From NCBI GenBank assembly GCA_015232465.1, contig JADFZO010000014.1, positions 1 to 40,122 on the forward strand: a stretch of 40,122 nt of DNA, given 5' to 3'. Under the pieces are notes generated by a model. The model was not told where the DNA came from, did not search any database, and was given only the letters and a program-made list of their open reading frames with translations. This document shows, in pieces, positions 10,279 to 17,914 of the stretch (positions within the stretch are counted from its first letter, which is position 1; each line of letters begins with the position of its first letter). This stretch comes from Desulfamplus sp. GTDB lineage: Bacteria; Desulfobacterota; Desulfobacteria; Desulfobacterales; Desulfobacteraceae. Made by a program: the position numbers and the translations under genes.

Positions 10279-10491
10279 ATGCACGAATATGGAGTTACAC
10301 CAGGCATGAATAGTATAATTTCAACCAACTTTATTGAACCATTGGCAATTATAGGCACAGGATGCAGATTTCCAGGAAATGTGAACTTTCCTGACAAATT
10401 TTGGACATTATTAAAAAAAGGAGAAGACGCTGTTATTCCATTTCCATCAAAGTGCAAACAACTGATGGCTAACTCTTCAACTGACCCTTGA
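10279..10491 (+). pseudogene. Truncated ketosynthase N-terminus (PKS remnant)
   Basis: The 70-codon frame encodes the beginning of a KS domain: [15 protein letters not shown] followed by [17 protein letters not shown], then unrelated residues and a TGA stop. Compare IAIIGMGCRFPGGDKD in the complete KS at 3486-6680. All catalytic residues (Cys, both His) are missing. It starts 6 bases after the ATPase stop and has no convincing ribosome site. The break lies just before the GC-rich AT-ACP-AONS gene. It is most simply a leftover of a PKS gene destroyed by the rearrangement that brought in the block to its right. Confidence 0.8.
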
Positions 10492-10538
10492 CACTATTTT
10501 GTGAAAATCAGCTTAACTATTTGATTTTGTTGACTAAA

Positions 10539-10597
10539 AAATGGACACTTAAGAACATCCAAAACCCTTGAAAATGCTGAATTTTGAATGTCCATTT
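10539..10597. repeat. Imperfect inverted repeat at left edge of the GC-rich block
   Basis: AAATGGACA at 10539-10547 is repeated as its reverse complement TGTCCATTT at 10589-10597, about 41 bases apart. The flanking bases give further partial pairing. It sits in the short non-coding gap between the KS stub and the AT-ACP-AONS gene. It could be a weak hairpin, an operator-like site or a worn end of an insertion element. No transposase is present. Confidence 0.4.
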
Positions 10598-10623
10598 AAC
10601 CAAAGTGTTTCAGGAGTGAGTAT

Positions 10624-13257
10624 ATGAACTATCAGAAAACTGCCTTTGTATTTGCCGGTGTGGGTTCCCAATGGAAAAACATGGGAAACACTCTCATGGA
10701 AAAAGAACCGATTTTCCGTCAGGCTGTGGATGCCTGTGACCAATGTTTTAGGTCTTATTCAGGATGGTCTGTGACGGAAGAACTGAAAAAATCAAATAAG
10801 CGGTCACGCATTCATGATCCCCTGATCGCGCCCGCCTGCATCTGTTCAATAGAAATTGCCCTTGCAGAACTCCTGAAAAGCTGGGGGATTGAACCAGACG
10901 CAGTCATCGGGCACAGCATAGGGGAAGCCTCTGCCGCCTATGCCGCAGGCATTCTTACATTGTCCGATGTGTTCAGAATCATTTGGTGTCATTCTCTGGT
11001 AACCCGGGAAATCAGATGGCAAGGATTAATGGCGCATGTCAGCCTGCCGGAAAGCAGACTCAGCGAAATTTTGAGCCAGTATCCGGATATCTCTGCTGCC
11101 GCTTACAACAGCCCCGCCGGCACAGTGCTATCAGGAGAATCGCAGCATATCAGAAAAATTGCAGATATGCTGTCTCAGCAGCAGATATTCTGCAAAATCC
11201 TCAACATCAGCATTCCGTTTCACACGCCTGCCATTGAGCCGTATAAGGAATCTGTTTATCAAAATATCCATGATATTCAAATAATGCCCATGAAGATTCC
11301 CATTTATTCAACTCTTTATGGACGAATTGGAACAGCTTTGGATTACGATGCACCTTACTGGGTGGAACATATCAGGAAACCTGTTCAATTTGCTAAGTCT
11401 GTGGAAGCAATGGGCCAGGACGGGTACAAGCGTTTTGTTGAAATCAGTCCCCATGCCATCTTGACAGAATCGGTCAGGGAAGTATTTGATGCTGCTGGAA
11501 CTCCCCAATGTATCGTAATTCCCACCATGCAACGCCTTAAAAATGAAAAGGATTTGCTTTTGAATGCGGTGAGCCGCCTGGTCTGTTCGGGTTATCCTGT
11601 GCGTTTGGAATATTTTCAGGCGCAGGACAAAGCCAGTATTGATAGAATGGCTCATCTGTTTAGAGATAAAAATCAGGAATGCCGTACACCTCTGTTTCTT
11701 TTTGATACGGGCGGGGAACAATACCGCAAACACCTGATTGAACGGTTGAAATCTCTGGTGTTGGAAATATCCGACCATAAGATTGTTTTAAAGGATGATG
11801 ACCAGACGAATTTTTTTGATGCCGGCATGGATTCCCTGAGTGCCCTCAGGCTTCAGAAACAATTGTGTTCGGAACTGCGGATTTCACTGCCTGTAACTCT
11901 TATTTTTGAACATCCGTCATTGCATCAACTCACTGACTTTCTGATACCAATGATTCGCAATAAATCCAGCGATCTACCCTGCAAAAAAAGTTTCAGAGAA
12001 GATACCTTTGATCTGGTTGATTTTATTGAAACCCAGAACAACCCCCTGTTCGGAAAGCTCTCCGGATTTCATCTCTGCGTTACACAGCAGAACAACCGGA
12101 AACTGGAAATCCAAGGTAGGAATTTTATTGATTTTGCTTCCTGCAATTATCTGGGGCTTGATTATCACCCGGAAGTCATGGATGCCATGCAGGGGCTGAT
12201 TCGGAAATGGGGGGTACATCCGAGCTGGACCCGGCTGGTGGCATCCCCTGCCCCGTATTTTGAACTGGAGGAACGTCTGGCTGAATTTATCAAAGCCCCT
12301 TCTGTCCTGGTCTTTCCATGTATTGCCATGCTGAATTTCGGTACCCTGCCTATCCTGGCAGGTCCCGATGGTGTAATTTTGTGTGACAGTGCCGCCCATC
12401 ATACGGTTCAGGAAGCCTGTCAACTGGCCAAGGCAAAAGGCGTTACCTGCGCTTATTTCAGGTACAATGATCTTGAAGATTTGGAACGCCAACTCAAACG
12501 GTACAGCCATAAAGCCCCTGTCATTGTCGCTGTGGACGGGGTTTATTCAATGACTGCAAGATACCTTGACCTGCCTGGATACAGCAGGCTGGTAAAACAA
12601 TACAATGCCTTTTTATTTGTTGATGATGCTCACGGATTTGGAATTATCGGAGAAAACCCGGACGGGGAACAGCCATACGGGTATAAAGGAAACGGGATCG
12701 CCAGATATTTCGACATGGATTATATTGCGGATCACATCATTTATGTTACCGGCATGTCAAAGGCCTTTTCTTCGTTTGCCTCATTTATTGTGTGCTTGAA
12801 TAAAGAGATGAAAGATAAGCTACGTCTGGCTTCCACCTATGTGTTCTCAGGTCCGATTCCTGTGGCATCCCTTGCCAGTTCCATAGCGGGGCTTGATGTC
12901 AATGAAAAAGAGGGAGACAAATTGCGTCTCCGACTGTATAAGCTTTCTGAAAGGTTGGCTTCCGGGGCAAGGGGGCTTGGTTTTGAGGTGGATAACTACA
13001 GCAGTTTCCCCATTGTCTATGTGGTCACAGGAAATCCTGAGCCGACAGTTAAGGCGCTTAATATTGTATGGGAACGGGGGCTGATTGTCTCTCCAGGGAT
13101 ATTTCCGGCTGTTCCCATGAATCACGGGGGGCTGCGGTTTTCAATTACTGCGATTAATACAGAAGCGGAAATTGATCAGGCATTGGAGATACTGGAGGAA
13201 ATTCGAGAAAAATGTATGATTGAAGATCATCCGGGAATGAAAGGATATGCCAATTAA
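10624..13257 (+). CDS. Acyltransferase - ACP - alpha-oxoamine synthase fusion
   Basis: This is an 877-residue three-domain protein with AGGAG about 7 bases before the ATG. Residues ~5-300 form an AT: Ser98 in GHSIGE, with IPFHTP at the specificity motif. The position of the carboxylate-binding Arg (13 residues before the QGxM Met) is His123, suggesting a simple monocarboxylic acyl-CoA rather than malonyl-CoA. The ACP has Ser404 in GMDSLSAL. From ~460 comes an 8-amino-7-oxononanoate synthase/serine palmitoyltransferase-type PLP domain with DDAHGFG and Lys713 in TGMSKAF. Family knowledge: such domains condense an acyl thioester with an amino acid with loss of CO2, giving an alpha-aminoketone, as in SxtA of saxitoxin or PigH of prodigiosin. 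Its last bases overlap the SDR start. It is GC-richer than its neighbours. Confidence 0.9.
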   Translation: MNYQKTAFVFAGVGSQWKNMGNTLMEKEPIFRQAVDACDQCFRSYSGWSVTEELKKSNKRSRIHDPLIAPACICSIEIALAELLKSWGIEPDAVIGHSIGEASAAYAAGILTLSDVFRIIWCHSLVTREIRWQGLMAHVSLPESRLSEILSQYPDISAAAYNSPAGTVLSGESQHIRKIADMLSQQQIFCKILNISIPFHTPAIEPYKESVYQNIHDIQIMPMKIPIYSTLYGRIGTALDYDAPYWVEHIRKPVQFAKSVEAMGQDGYKRFVEISPHAILTESVREVFDAAGTPQCIVIPTMQRLKNEKDLLLNAVSRLVCSGYPVRLEYFQAQDKASIDRMAHLFRDKNQECRTPLFLFDTGGEQYRKHLIERLKSLVLEISDHKIVLKDDDQTNFFDAGMDSLSALRLQKQLCSELRISLPVTLIFEHPSLHQLTDFLIPMIRNKSSDLPCKKSFREDTFDLVDFIETQNNPLFGKLSGFHLCVTQQNNRKLEIQGRNFIDFASCNYLGLDYHPEVMDAMQGLIRKWGVHPSWTRLVASPAPYFELEERLAEFIKAPSVLVFPCIAMLNFGTLPILAGPDGVILCDSAAHHTVQEACQLAKAKGVTCAYFRYNDLEDLERQLKRYSHKAPVIVAVDGVYSMTARYLDLPGYSRLVKQYNAFLFVDDAHGFGIIGENPDGEQPYGYKGNGIARYFDMDYIADHIIYVTGMSKAFSSFASFIVCLNKEMKDKLRLASTYVFSGPIPVASLASSIAGLDVNEKEGDKLRLRLYKLSERLASGARGLGFEVDNYSSFPIVYVVTGNPEPTVKALNIVWERGLIVSPGIFPAVPMNHGGLRFSITAINTEAEIDQALEILEEIREKCMIEDHPGMKGYAN

Positions 13258-14155
13258 AGACCATTACGCCATCAGAGCATCGGATATGATATGCAAAAAG
13301 ACTTCTGCCGTGCTGATTACCGGCGCATCATCAGGGATTGGGGCTGCCGCGGCAAAGCAACTTGCCTTGAATGGATTTCAGGTGTTTGCAGGAGTGCGGC
13401 ATCCGGAACATATTAACGGCTCTGAAAACTTGATACAGGTCCAACTTGATGTAACGGATCCTGAAATCATCAACAGAGCAGTTGAAACGATTACTGAGAT
13501 TTTAAATAAAGACGGAGTAATGCTTGCAGGAGTGGTGAACAATGCCACAGTGGAATATCACGGACCCGTTGAAATTCTGCCCATGAAATTTTTTCGGCAT
13601 GAAATGGAAGTCAACTATTTCGGAACCGTCATGGTGACAAAGGCGTTTCTGCCCTTGTTGCGACAATCAAGAGGGCGGATCGTGAATATGAGTTCCATAA
13701 GCGGGCGATGTGTTTTCAAAAGCATTGGTTCCAACTGTGCGGCAAAATATGCCATTGAGGCGTTTTCAGATGCACTGCGTCTGGAACTTGCACCTTGGGG
13801 GATGCAGGTTTCGATTATCGAACCCGGAGGCGTTGCTACACCCTTATGGAAAAAATCGCTTCAGGCATTTGAAGACCTGCCGAAACATATTCCGCAGGAG
13901 CATCTTCAATTATATTATCCATTCTGGGAAAAATCAGTGCAGGCCGCCAGGGCAGATGAAGAAGAACATTTTCAAAAGACCATGCCGGTTGACAGGGTGG
14001 TCAAAACGCTCATTCATGCGCTGACCAGTAAAAAACCAAAAACACGTTATCTGGTGGGTCGCTTTGCCAAAACTGTTGCATTGCTAAAATGGCTGCTTCC
14101 TGACAGATTGTTTGATCGGTTTGCGGTAACAGAATTTCAGGAGCAGTCTGAATAA
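13247..14155 (+). CDS. Short-chain dehydrogenase/reductase-like protein lacking the catalytic Tyr
   Basis: This is a 302-residue protein starting at an ATG that overlaps the previous gene by 11 bases, so translation is probably coupled (an internal ATG near 13286 is the alternative). The NAD(P) loop TGASSGIG is near residue 25, and NNAT replaces the usual NNAG. The catalytic Ser region MSSISG is present, but YxxxK reads Asn163-Cys-Ala-Ala-Lys167, so the proton-donating Tyr is missing. The segment KYAIEAFSDALRLELAPWG resembles retinol/hydroxysteroid-type SDRs. In context it would be expected to reduce the aminoketone made by the AONS domain to an amino alcohol. Without Tyr it may be inactive, use another residue, or play a binding role. 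Confidence 0.88.
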   Translation: MPIKDHYAIRASDMICKKTSAVLITGASSGIGAAAAKQLALNGFQVFAGVRHPEHINGSENLIQVQLDVTDPEIINRAVETITEILNKDGVMLAGVVNNATVEYHGPVEILPMKFFRHEMEVNYFGTVMVTKAFLPLLRQSRGRIVNMSSISGRCVFKSIGSNCAAKYAIEAFSDALRLELAPWGMQVSIIEPGGVATPLWKKSLQAFEDLPKHIPQEHLQLYYPFWEKSVQAARADEEEHFQKTMPVDRVVKTLIHALTSKKPKTRYLVGRFAKTVALLKWLLPDRLFDRFAVTEFQEQSE

Positions 14156-14183
14156 TTTTGTCAATAGAGGATATCGTAACTGT

Positions 14184-14915
14184 ATGGAAGAATATGCAAA
14201 CGCATCTGATTATGAAGGTGCCAGAAATGTATTGTATATTGAGTATGTTGATGATTATACTTTTTTTAAATTAATTGGTGATGTAACAGATAAAGCTGTT
14301 CTTGATATAGGATGTGGCTTGGGCGAACATACCAGAAAACTAAGGCAGATGGGTGCTGCAAAAGTTGTTGGGATGGATTTGACACCGGATCTGATTGAAT
14401 TAGCCAGACAAAAAGAATCAGCTTGTCCCTTAGGCATTGAATATATCCAAAAGGATATGTGTAATCCCTCTGTAGTAGGAATTTTTGATCTGGTTGTGGC
14501 ATTCTCTGTTTTAAGCCAGGCGCCTACACGCGAACACTTACTCAGAGCATGTCAAATGGCTGCTGGTAATTTGAAATCCGGAGGAAGGTTTATAGCGGTG
14601 GGCTTGAACCCTGAACAGAATCCCGAAACATATCCACTTTGTGAAAAATACGGATTCAAAGTGTCTCTATCCGGAAACTTAACCGAAGGAGCGATGATTA
14701 CCTCAAACCTCCATATTGATGGCAATGATTTGATTTTTAAAGACTATTATATGAGTCACGCAATATATGAATGGGCATTGCGGACAGCAGGGTTTCAAGT
14801 CATTCGTTGGCATTCTCCGCTTGTCTCGCCTGAAGGAGTACGGCAATTCGGATCGGAATTTTGGCAGGATTTTATTCAGTGTCAGATGAGTCTATACATA
14901 GAATGTGTAAAATAA
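14184..14915 (+). CDS. Class I SAM-dependent methyltransferase
   Basis: This is a 243-residue protein with SAM-binding motif I VLDIGCGLGEHTRKL (about residues 39-53), an acidic residue at the end of the next strand (VVGMDLTPD) and YIQKDM as motif II, all typical of Methyltransf_11/25-type enzymes. The C-terminal half (YYMSHAIYEWALRTAGF) is the usual substrate lid region. The target atom (N, O or C) cannot be read from the sequence. It lies 28 bases after the SDR and before the amidinotransferase, so it may methylate the aminoketone/amino alcohol or the guanidino product. Base composition is between that of the GC-rich block and the AT-rich core. Confidence 0.85.
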   Translation: MEEYANASDYEGARNVLYIEYVDDYTFFKLIGDVTDKAVLDIGCGLGEHTRKLRQMGAAKVVGMDLTPDLIELARQKESACPLGIEYIQKDMCNPSVVGIFDLVVAFSVLSQAPTREHLLRACQMAAGNLKSGGRFIAVGLNPEQNPETYPLCEKYGFKVSLSGNLTEGAMITSNLHIDGNDLIFKDYYMSHAIYEWALRTAGFQVIRWHSPLVSPEGVRQFGSEFWQDFIQCQMSLYIECVK

Positions 14916-14945
14916 AGTGATTTATCCATTAAGGGAGACAACACC

Positions 14946-15113
14946 ATGCGGGATAAGGAAAATTTGGGACATTATGATATGTACACTTCTTCTGGGTATT
15001 TTTTTCATGAAGGAGTAACAATTTTTGGGACTTGGCAACTGAAGATCGAAATGATCGTGATTGTTTACTATGTGTGGATTTTGGCAAGAACTTACCCCTT
15101 TATTGGTCGATAA
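14946..15113 (+). CDS. Small hypothetical ORF, possibly the start of a frameshifted relic
   Basis: A 55-codon frame begins with ATG at 14946 after a good ribosome site (AAGGGAG at 14931-14937). It starts MRDKENLGHYDMYTSSGYFF and later has a hydrophobic run MIVIVYYVWILA. A second frame is open from 15011 to about 15174, crossing the amidinotransferase start, with a protein-like composition (DFGKNLPLYWSIRDNFYEYF). The two together look like one gene broken by a frameshift. I do not recognise either half. Confidence 0.35.
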   Translation: MRDKENLGHYDMYTSSGYFFHEGVTIFGTWQLKIEMIVIVYYVWILARTYPFIGR

Positions 15114-15125
15114 GAGATAATTTTT

Positions 15126-16232
15126 ATGAATACTTTAGAACTAAGCAGCTGCCCTGTAAACTCCCACAATGAATGGGATCCGTTAGAAGAAGTTATTATC
15201 GGCAGCTTAAATGGTGCAATGTTTCCATCTTGGAATGTTATTAATTATGCCACAGTGCCACCTGGTGAATGGGCAGAAGCTGCAAAAAAATTGGGCGGAG
15301 AGGGAAAACCCTATCCACAATGGATTGTTGAACCAGCTTTAAAAGATTTGGCAGAGTTTATACATATTTTAGAGGCAGAGGGGGTTAAAGTTCGTTATAT
15401 TAATCCTGCTCCTAACCATTTTAACACACCTTTTGGTACGCCTGATTGGAGAGTTGAAACTGGTTTTTGTGCTGCAAATCCCCGCGATCCATTTATGGTA
15501 ATCGGCAATGAGATTTTAGAGACTCCAATGGCTGATAGATGCCGATATTTTGAGGCATGGTCATACAGAAAATTATTTAAGGAGTATTTTAAAGCTGGTG
15601 CAAAATGGACAGCAGCACCAAAGCCCCAGCTTCTTGATGATCTATACGATTGGAACTACACAGTGCCAAAACCTGATGAGCCAATGCGATTTATGATTAA
15701 TGAGTTTGAGCCAGTTTTTGATGCTGCTGATTTTGTCCGCTGCGGACAAGATATTTTCTGCCAGACAAGCAATGTTACAAACCATTTTGGAATTGAGTGG
15801 TTGCAGCGTCATTTAGGCAATAAATACAGAGTGCATACATTAGTTTCAAGATGCCCAGAGGCAATTCATATTGATACAACTTTTATGCCATTAGCCCCTG
15901 GTAAAGTGCTTGTTAATCCTGAATATTTGGATTTTAATAAACTTCCTTCAATTCTAAAAAAGTGGGATTTATTGATTGCTCCTGATAATCCTCCGCCAAT
16001 CAGACAAGACCCATTAAGATTAGTAAGTGAATGGGCTGGCATAAATGTTCTTATGCTTGATGAGAAGCGGGTTATAGTTGAGAAAAATCAAGAGCCTTTG
16101 ATCAAGGCTTTTAAATCTTGGGGATTTGAGCCGATTACCTGTTCGTTTGAAGCATATTATCAATTTTTAGGATCTTTTCATTGTGCAACTTTGGATATTA
16201 GGCGAAGAGGCGAATTAAAGTCTTATTTTTAA
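15126..16232 (+). CDS. Arginine:amine amidinotransferase (AGAT/CyrA/SxtG family)
   Basis: This 368-residue enzyme transfers the amidino group of arginine to an amine acceptor. All catalytic positions of the family are visible: the Asp in FDAADFVRCGQDIF, the His in EAIHIDTTFMPLAPG, and nucleophile Cys353 in GSFHCATLDIRRRG near the C-terminus. It is shorter than vertebrate AGAT (about 420) and close to the cyanobacterial toxin enzymes CyrA and SxtG, which lack the mitochondrial leader. The acceptor is unknown; glycine would give guanidinoacetate as a starter unit, and a primary amine on the product would give a guanidino group. It is AT-rich like the core cluster, so it is not part of the GC-rich block. 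The ribosome site before ATG 15126 is weak. Confidence 0.92.
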   Translation: MNTLELSSCPVNSHNEWDPLEEVIIGSLNGAMFPSWNVINYATVPPGEWAEAAKKLGGEGKPYPQWIVEPALKDLAEFIHILEAEGVKVRYINPAPNHFNTPFGTPDWRVETGFCAANPRDPFMVIGNEILETPMADRCRYFEAWSYRKLFKEYFKAGAKWTAAPKPQLLDDLYDWNYTVPKPDEPMRFMINEFEPVFDAADFVRCGQDIFCQTSNVTNHFGIEWLQRHLGNKYRVHTLVSRCPEAIHIDTTFMPLAPGKVLVNPEYLDFNKLPSILKKWDLLIAPDNPPPIRQDPLRLVSEWAGINVLMLDEKRVIVEKNQEPLIKAFKSWGFEPITCSFEAYYQFLGSFHCATLDIRRRGELKSYF

Positions 16233-16261
16233 ATCTTAAAAATTAATTTGAATAATTTGAA

Positions 16262-17893
16262 TTGAAAGAAAAAAATTTGAGAAAAGAGATAACTACAAAA
16301 GAGGCAAAGACCTTGTTTTGTCTTTTTAATTTACGGGTAAAGTATAGTCCTGATAAAATTGCATTTAAATATTTTGATAAAAAAGAGAATAAATATATTG
16401 AAAAAACTTGGCAGGAGGCTGCTAAAGTTGTGGCACAGTGGCAGGGGGCATTAAAAAAAGAGAATCTATCAAAAGGCGAGCTTGTTGGTTTGATGATTAG
16501 CACAAGTTATGAGCGTACTATTTTTGAGCTTGCTGCATCAGGATTAGGGCTTGTAACCGTGCCTATGCCAATTAATGCTATTGACTCACCATCTTATATG
16601 TTTAGTATGTTAGAATATACACAAGTGAAATTATTGTTGGTTCAAAATGAGTTACAAGAAGGGATTTTGCTCTCATTTAAAGATCGTTTGAAATCTTTGA
16701 GAATTATTAGGTTAGATAAAATTGATACTTGGCTACCTCAAGAGTATGATATTGAGCTATCTAATATGACATCTGATCCTGATGAACTTACAACAATTCA
16801 TTACACTTCAGGAACATCGGGAAAATTAAAAGGGGCAATGTTGAGCCATAGAAATATACTCTCCAACGCAGAAGCAATATCACATCACATATCTGTTTAT
16901 GATGATGATATTGCTGTAACTTTTACTGGGGGCTCGATTTTTCCAATGATGATGGACTTTGCAACAGCCTTTCCTAAAACTATCGACGATTTGCAGATTA
17001 TAAATCCAACACATATAGTATCTGCTAATCGTCTATATGAGTATGTTTACGAACATATAAAAATTAGAGGTTTAGAAAATAACAATAGCCAATTTGATCA
17101 AATTAGAGCAGAAGATATAAAAACAATATTTGGAAATAGGTTAAGATGTGGATTTTATGCAGGAGGTGTTCTACCTTCTGAAATTACAAACACCTTTATA
17201 GAGGCTGGTCTGCCACTTTTAGGCTGCTATGGACAAGCAGAAGCTGGAGCAGTTATAAGCATGAATACTCCTGATGATAACAATCCACTAAGTGTTGGCA
17301 AACCATTAAATGGAATAGATATCAAAATTGAAGATGGTGAGCTACTTGTAAAAAGTCCGGGTGTAATGGTTGGATATTGGAAAAATCCATCTGCAACAGA
17401 GGCAACTATTAAAGATGGTTGGCTACATACTGGAGATATTTTTCGAATAGATAGCAAGGGGCATCTATTTTTTATTGGACGTAAATCAGATATTATTGTT
17501 ACGCAGAATGGAGATAAAATTTCACCTCTTCACATAGAGGCAGCCATAAAAGCTGATCTTTTGTTTGATCAGGCAATGGTTGTTGGAAAAAATAGACCGT
17601 TTTTGACAGCTTTACTTGTTTTGAATAAAGAGTTATGGGAAAAGATGGCAGAGAGTTTAAAATTGGATCCACACGATCCTTTGGCTTTAAAAGATAACGC
17701 TCTGCACAATATTATTTTAAAGCGTATTTCCAAAACTCTTATAGATTATCCTGATTATGTGAAAATAGAGCGTGTAACTCTACTTACTGAAGAGTGGAGA
17801 GTTGGAGCTGGATTATTAACAACAAGTTTAAAATTAAAACGTGAAGAGATTTATGCTAAATATGAAGAAGAGATTAGACAAATATACTTATAA
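16262..17893 (+). CDS. AMP-dependent acyl ligase (fatty acyl-CoA synthetase-like)
   Basis: This is a 543-residue member of the ANL superfamily. A3 motif YTSGTSGKLKGA is near residue 181 (the usual Pro before the Lys is Leu), A5-like GCYGQAEAG, LHTGDIF with the ribose-binding Asp, and GRKSDIIVTQNGDKISP as in long-chain acyl-CoA ligases. The start is TTG at 16262: an in-frame stop lies at 16253-16255 and the first ATG would remove about 77 residues of the fold. No good ribosome site is seen. The segment that normally reads LPLSHxxER is replaced by TFTGGSIFPMMMDFATAF, so the domain is shorter than usual there. It may activate a guanidino-acid or fatty acid starter for the PKS; this is inferred from position just after the amidinotransferase. 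Confidence 0.85.
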   Translation: MKEKNLRKEITTKEAKTLFCLFNLRVKYSPDKIAFKYFDKKENKYIEKTWQEAAKVVAQWQGALKKENLSKGELVGLMISTSYERTIFELAASGLGLVTVPMPINAIDSPSYMFSMLEYTQVKLLLVQNELQEGILLSFKDRLKSLRIIRLDKIDTWLPQEYDIELSNMTSDPDELTTIHYTSGTSGKLKGAMLSHRNILSNAEAISHHISVYDDDIAVTFTGGSIFPMMMDFATAFPKTIDDLQIINPTHIVSANRLYEYVYEHIKIRGLENNNSQFDQIRAEDIKTIFGNRLRCGFYAGGVLPSEITNTFIEAGLPLLGCYGQAEAGAVISMNTPDDNNPLSVGKPLNGIDIKIEDGELLVKSPGVMVGYWKNPSATEATIKDGWLHTGDIFRIDSKGHLFFIGRKSDIIVTQNGDKISPLHIEAAIKADLLFDQAMVVGKNRPFLTALLVLNKELWEKMAESLKLDPHDPLALKDNALHNIILKRISKTLIDYPDYVKIERVTLLTEEWRVGAGLLTTSLKLKREEIYAKYEEEIRQIYL

Positions 17894-17914
17894 AAATTTT
17901 AAAAAGGAGAGATA

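Larger units (their letters stand above)
10600..14160. other. GC-richer compositional block (probable acquired segment)
   Basis: From roughly 10.6 kb the sequence switches from AT-rich codons (TTA, AAA, GAT, ATT) to frequent CTG, GCC, GGC, CGG and CCG. It switches back after about 14.16 kb, with the methyltransferase at 14184 intermediate. The block covers the AT-ACP-AONS gene and the SDR. It begins beside a broken KS and an inverted repeat. This was judged by eye; exact percentages and borders were not computed. The simplest reading is horizontal transfer into an existing cluster. Confidence 0.65.

Noticed and set aside
10488-10520. Perfect TTGACA at 10488-10493 as a possible promoter for the AT-ACP-AONS gene
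   Set aside because: No acceptable -10 hexamer at 16-19 bases; the sequence there reads about GCTTAA/CTTAAC.
10539-10597. Inverted repeat as a rho-independent terminator
   Set aside because: The loop is about 41 bases, the stem is AT-rich and only 9 pairs, and no T-run follows.
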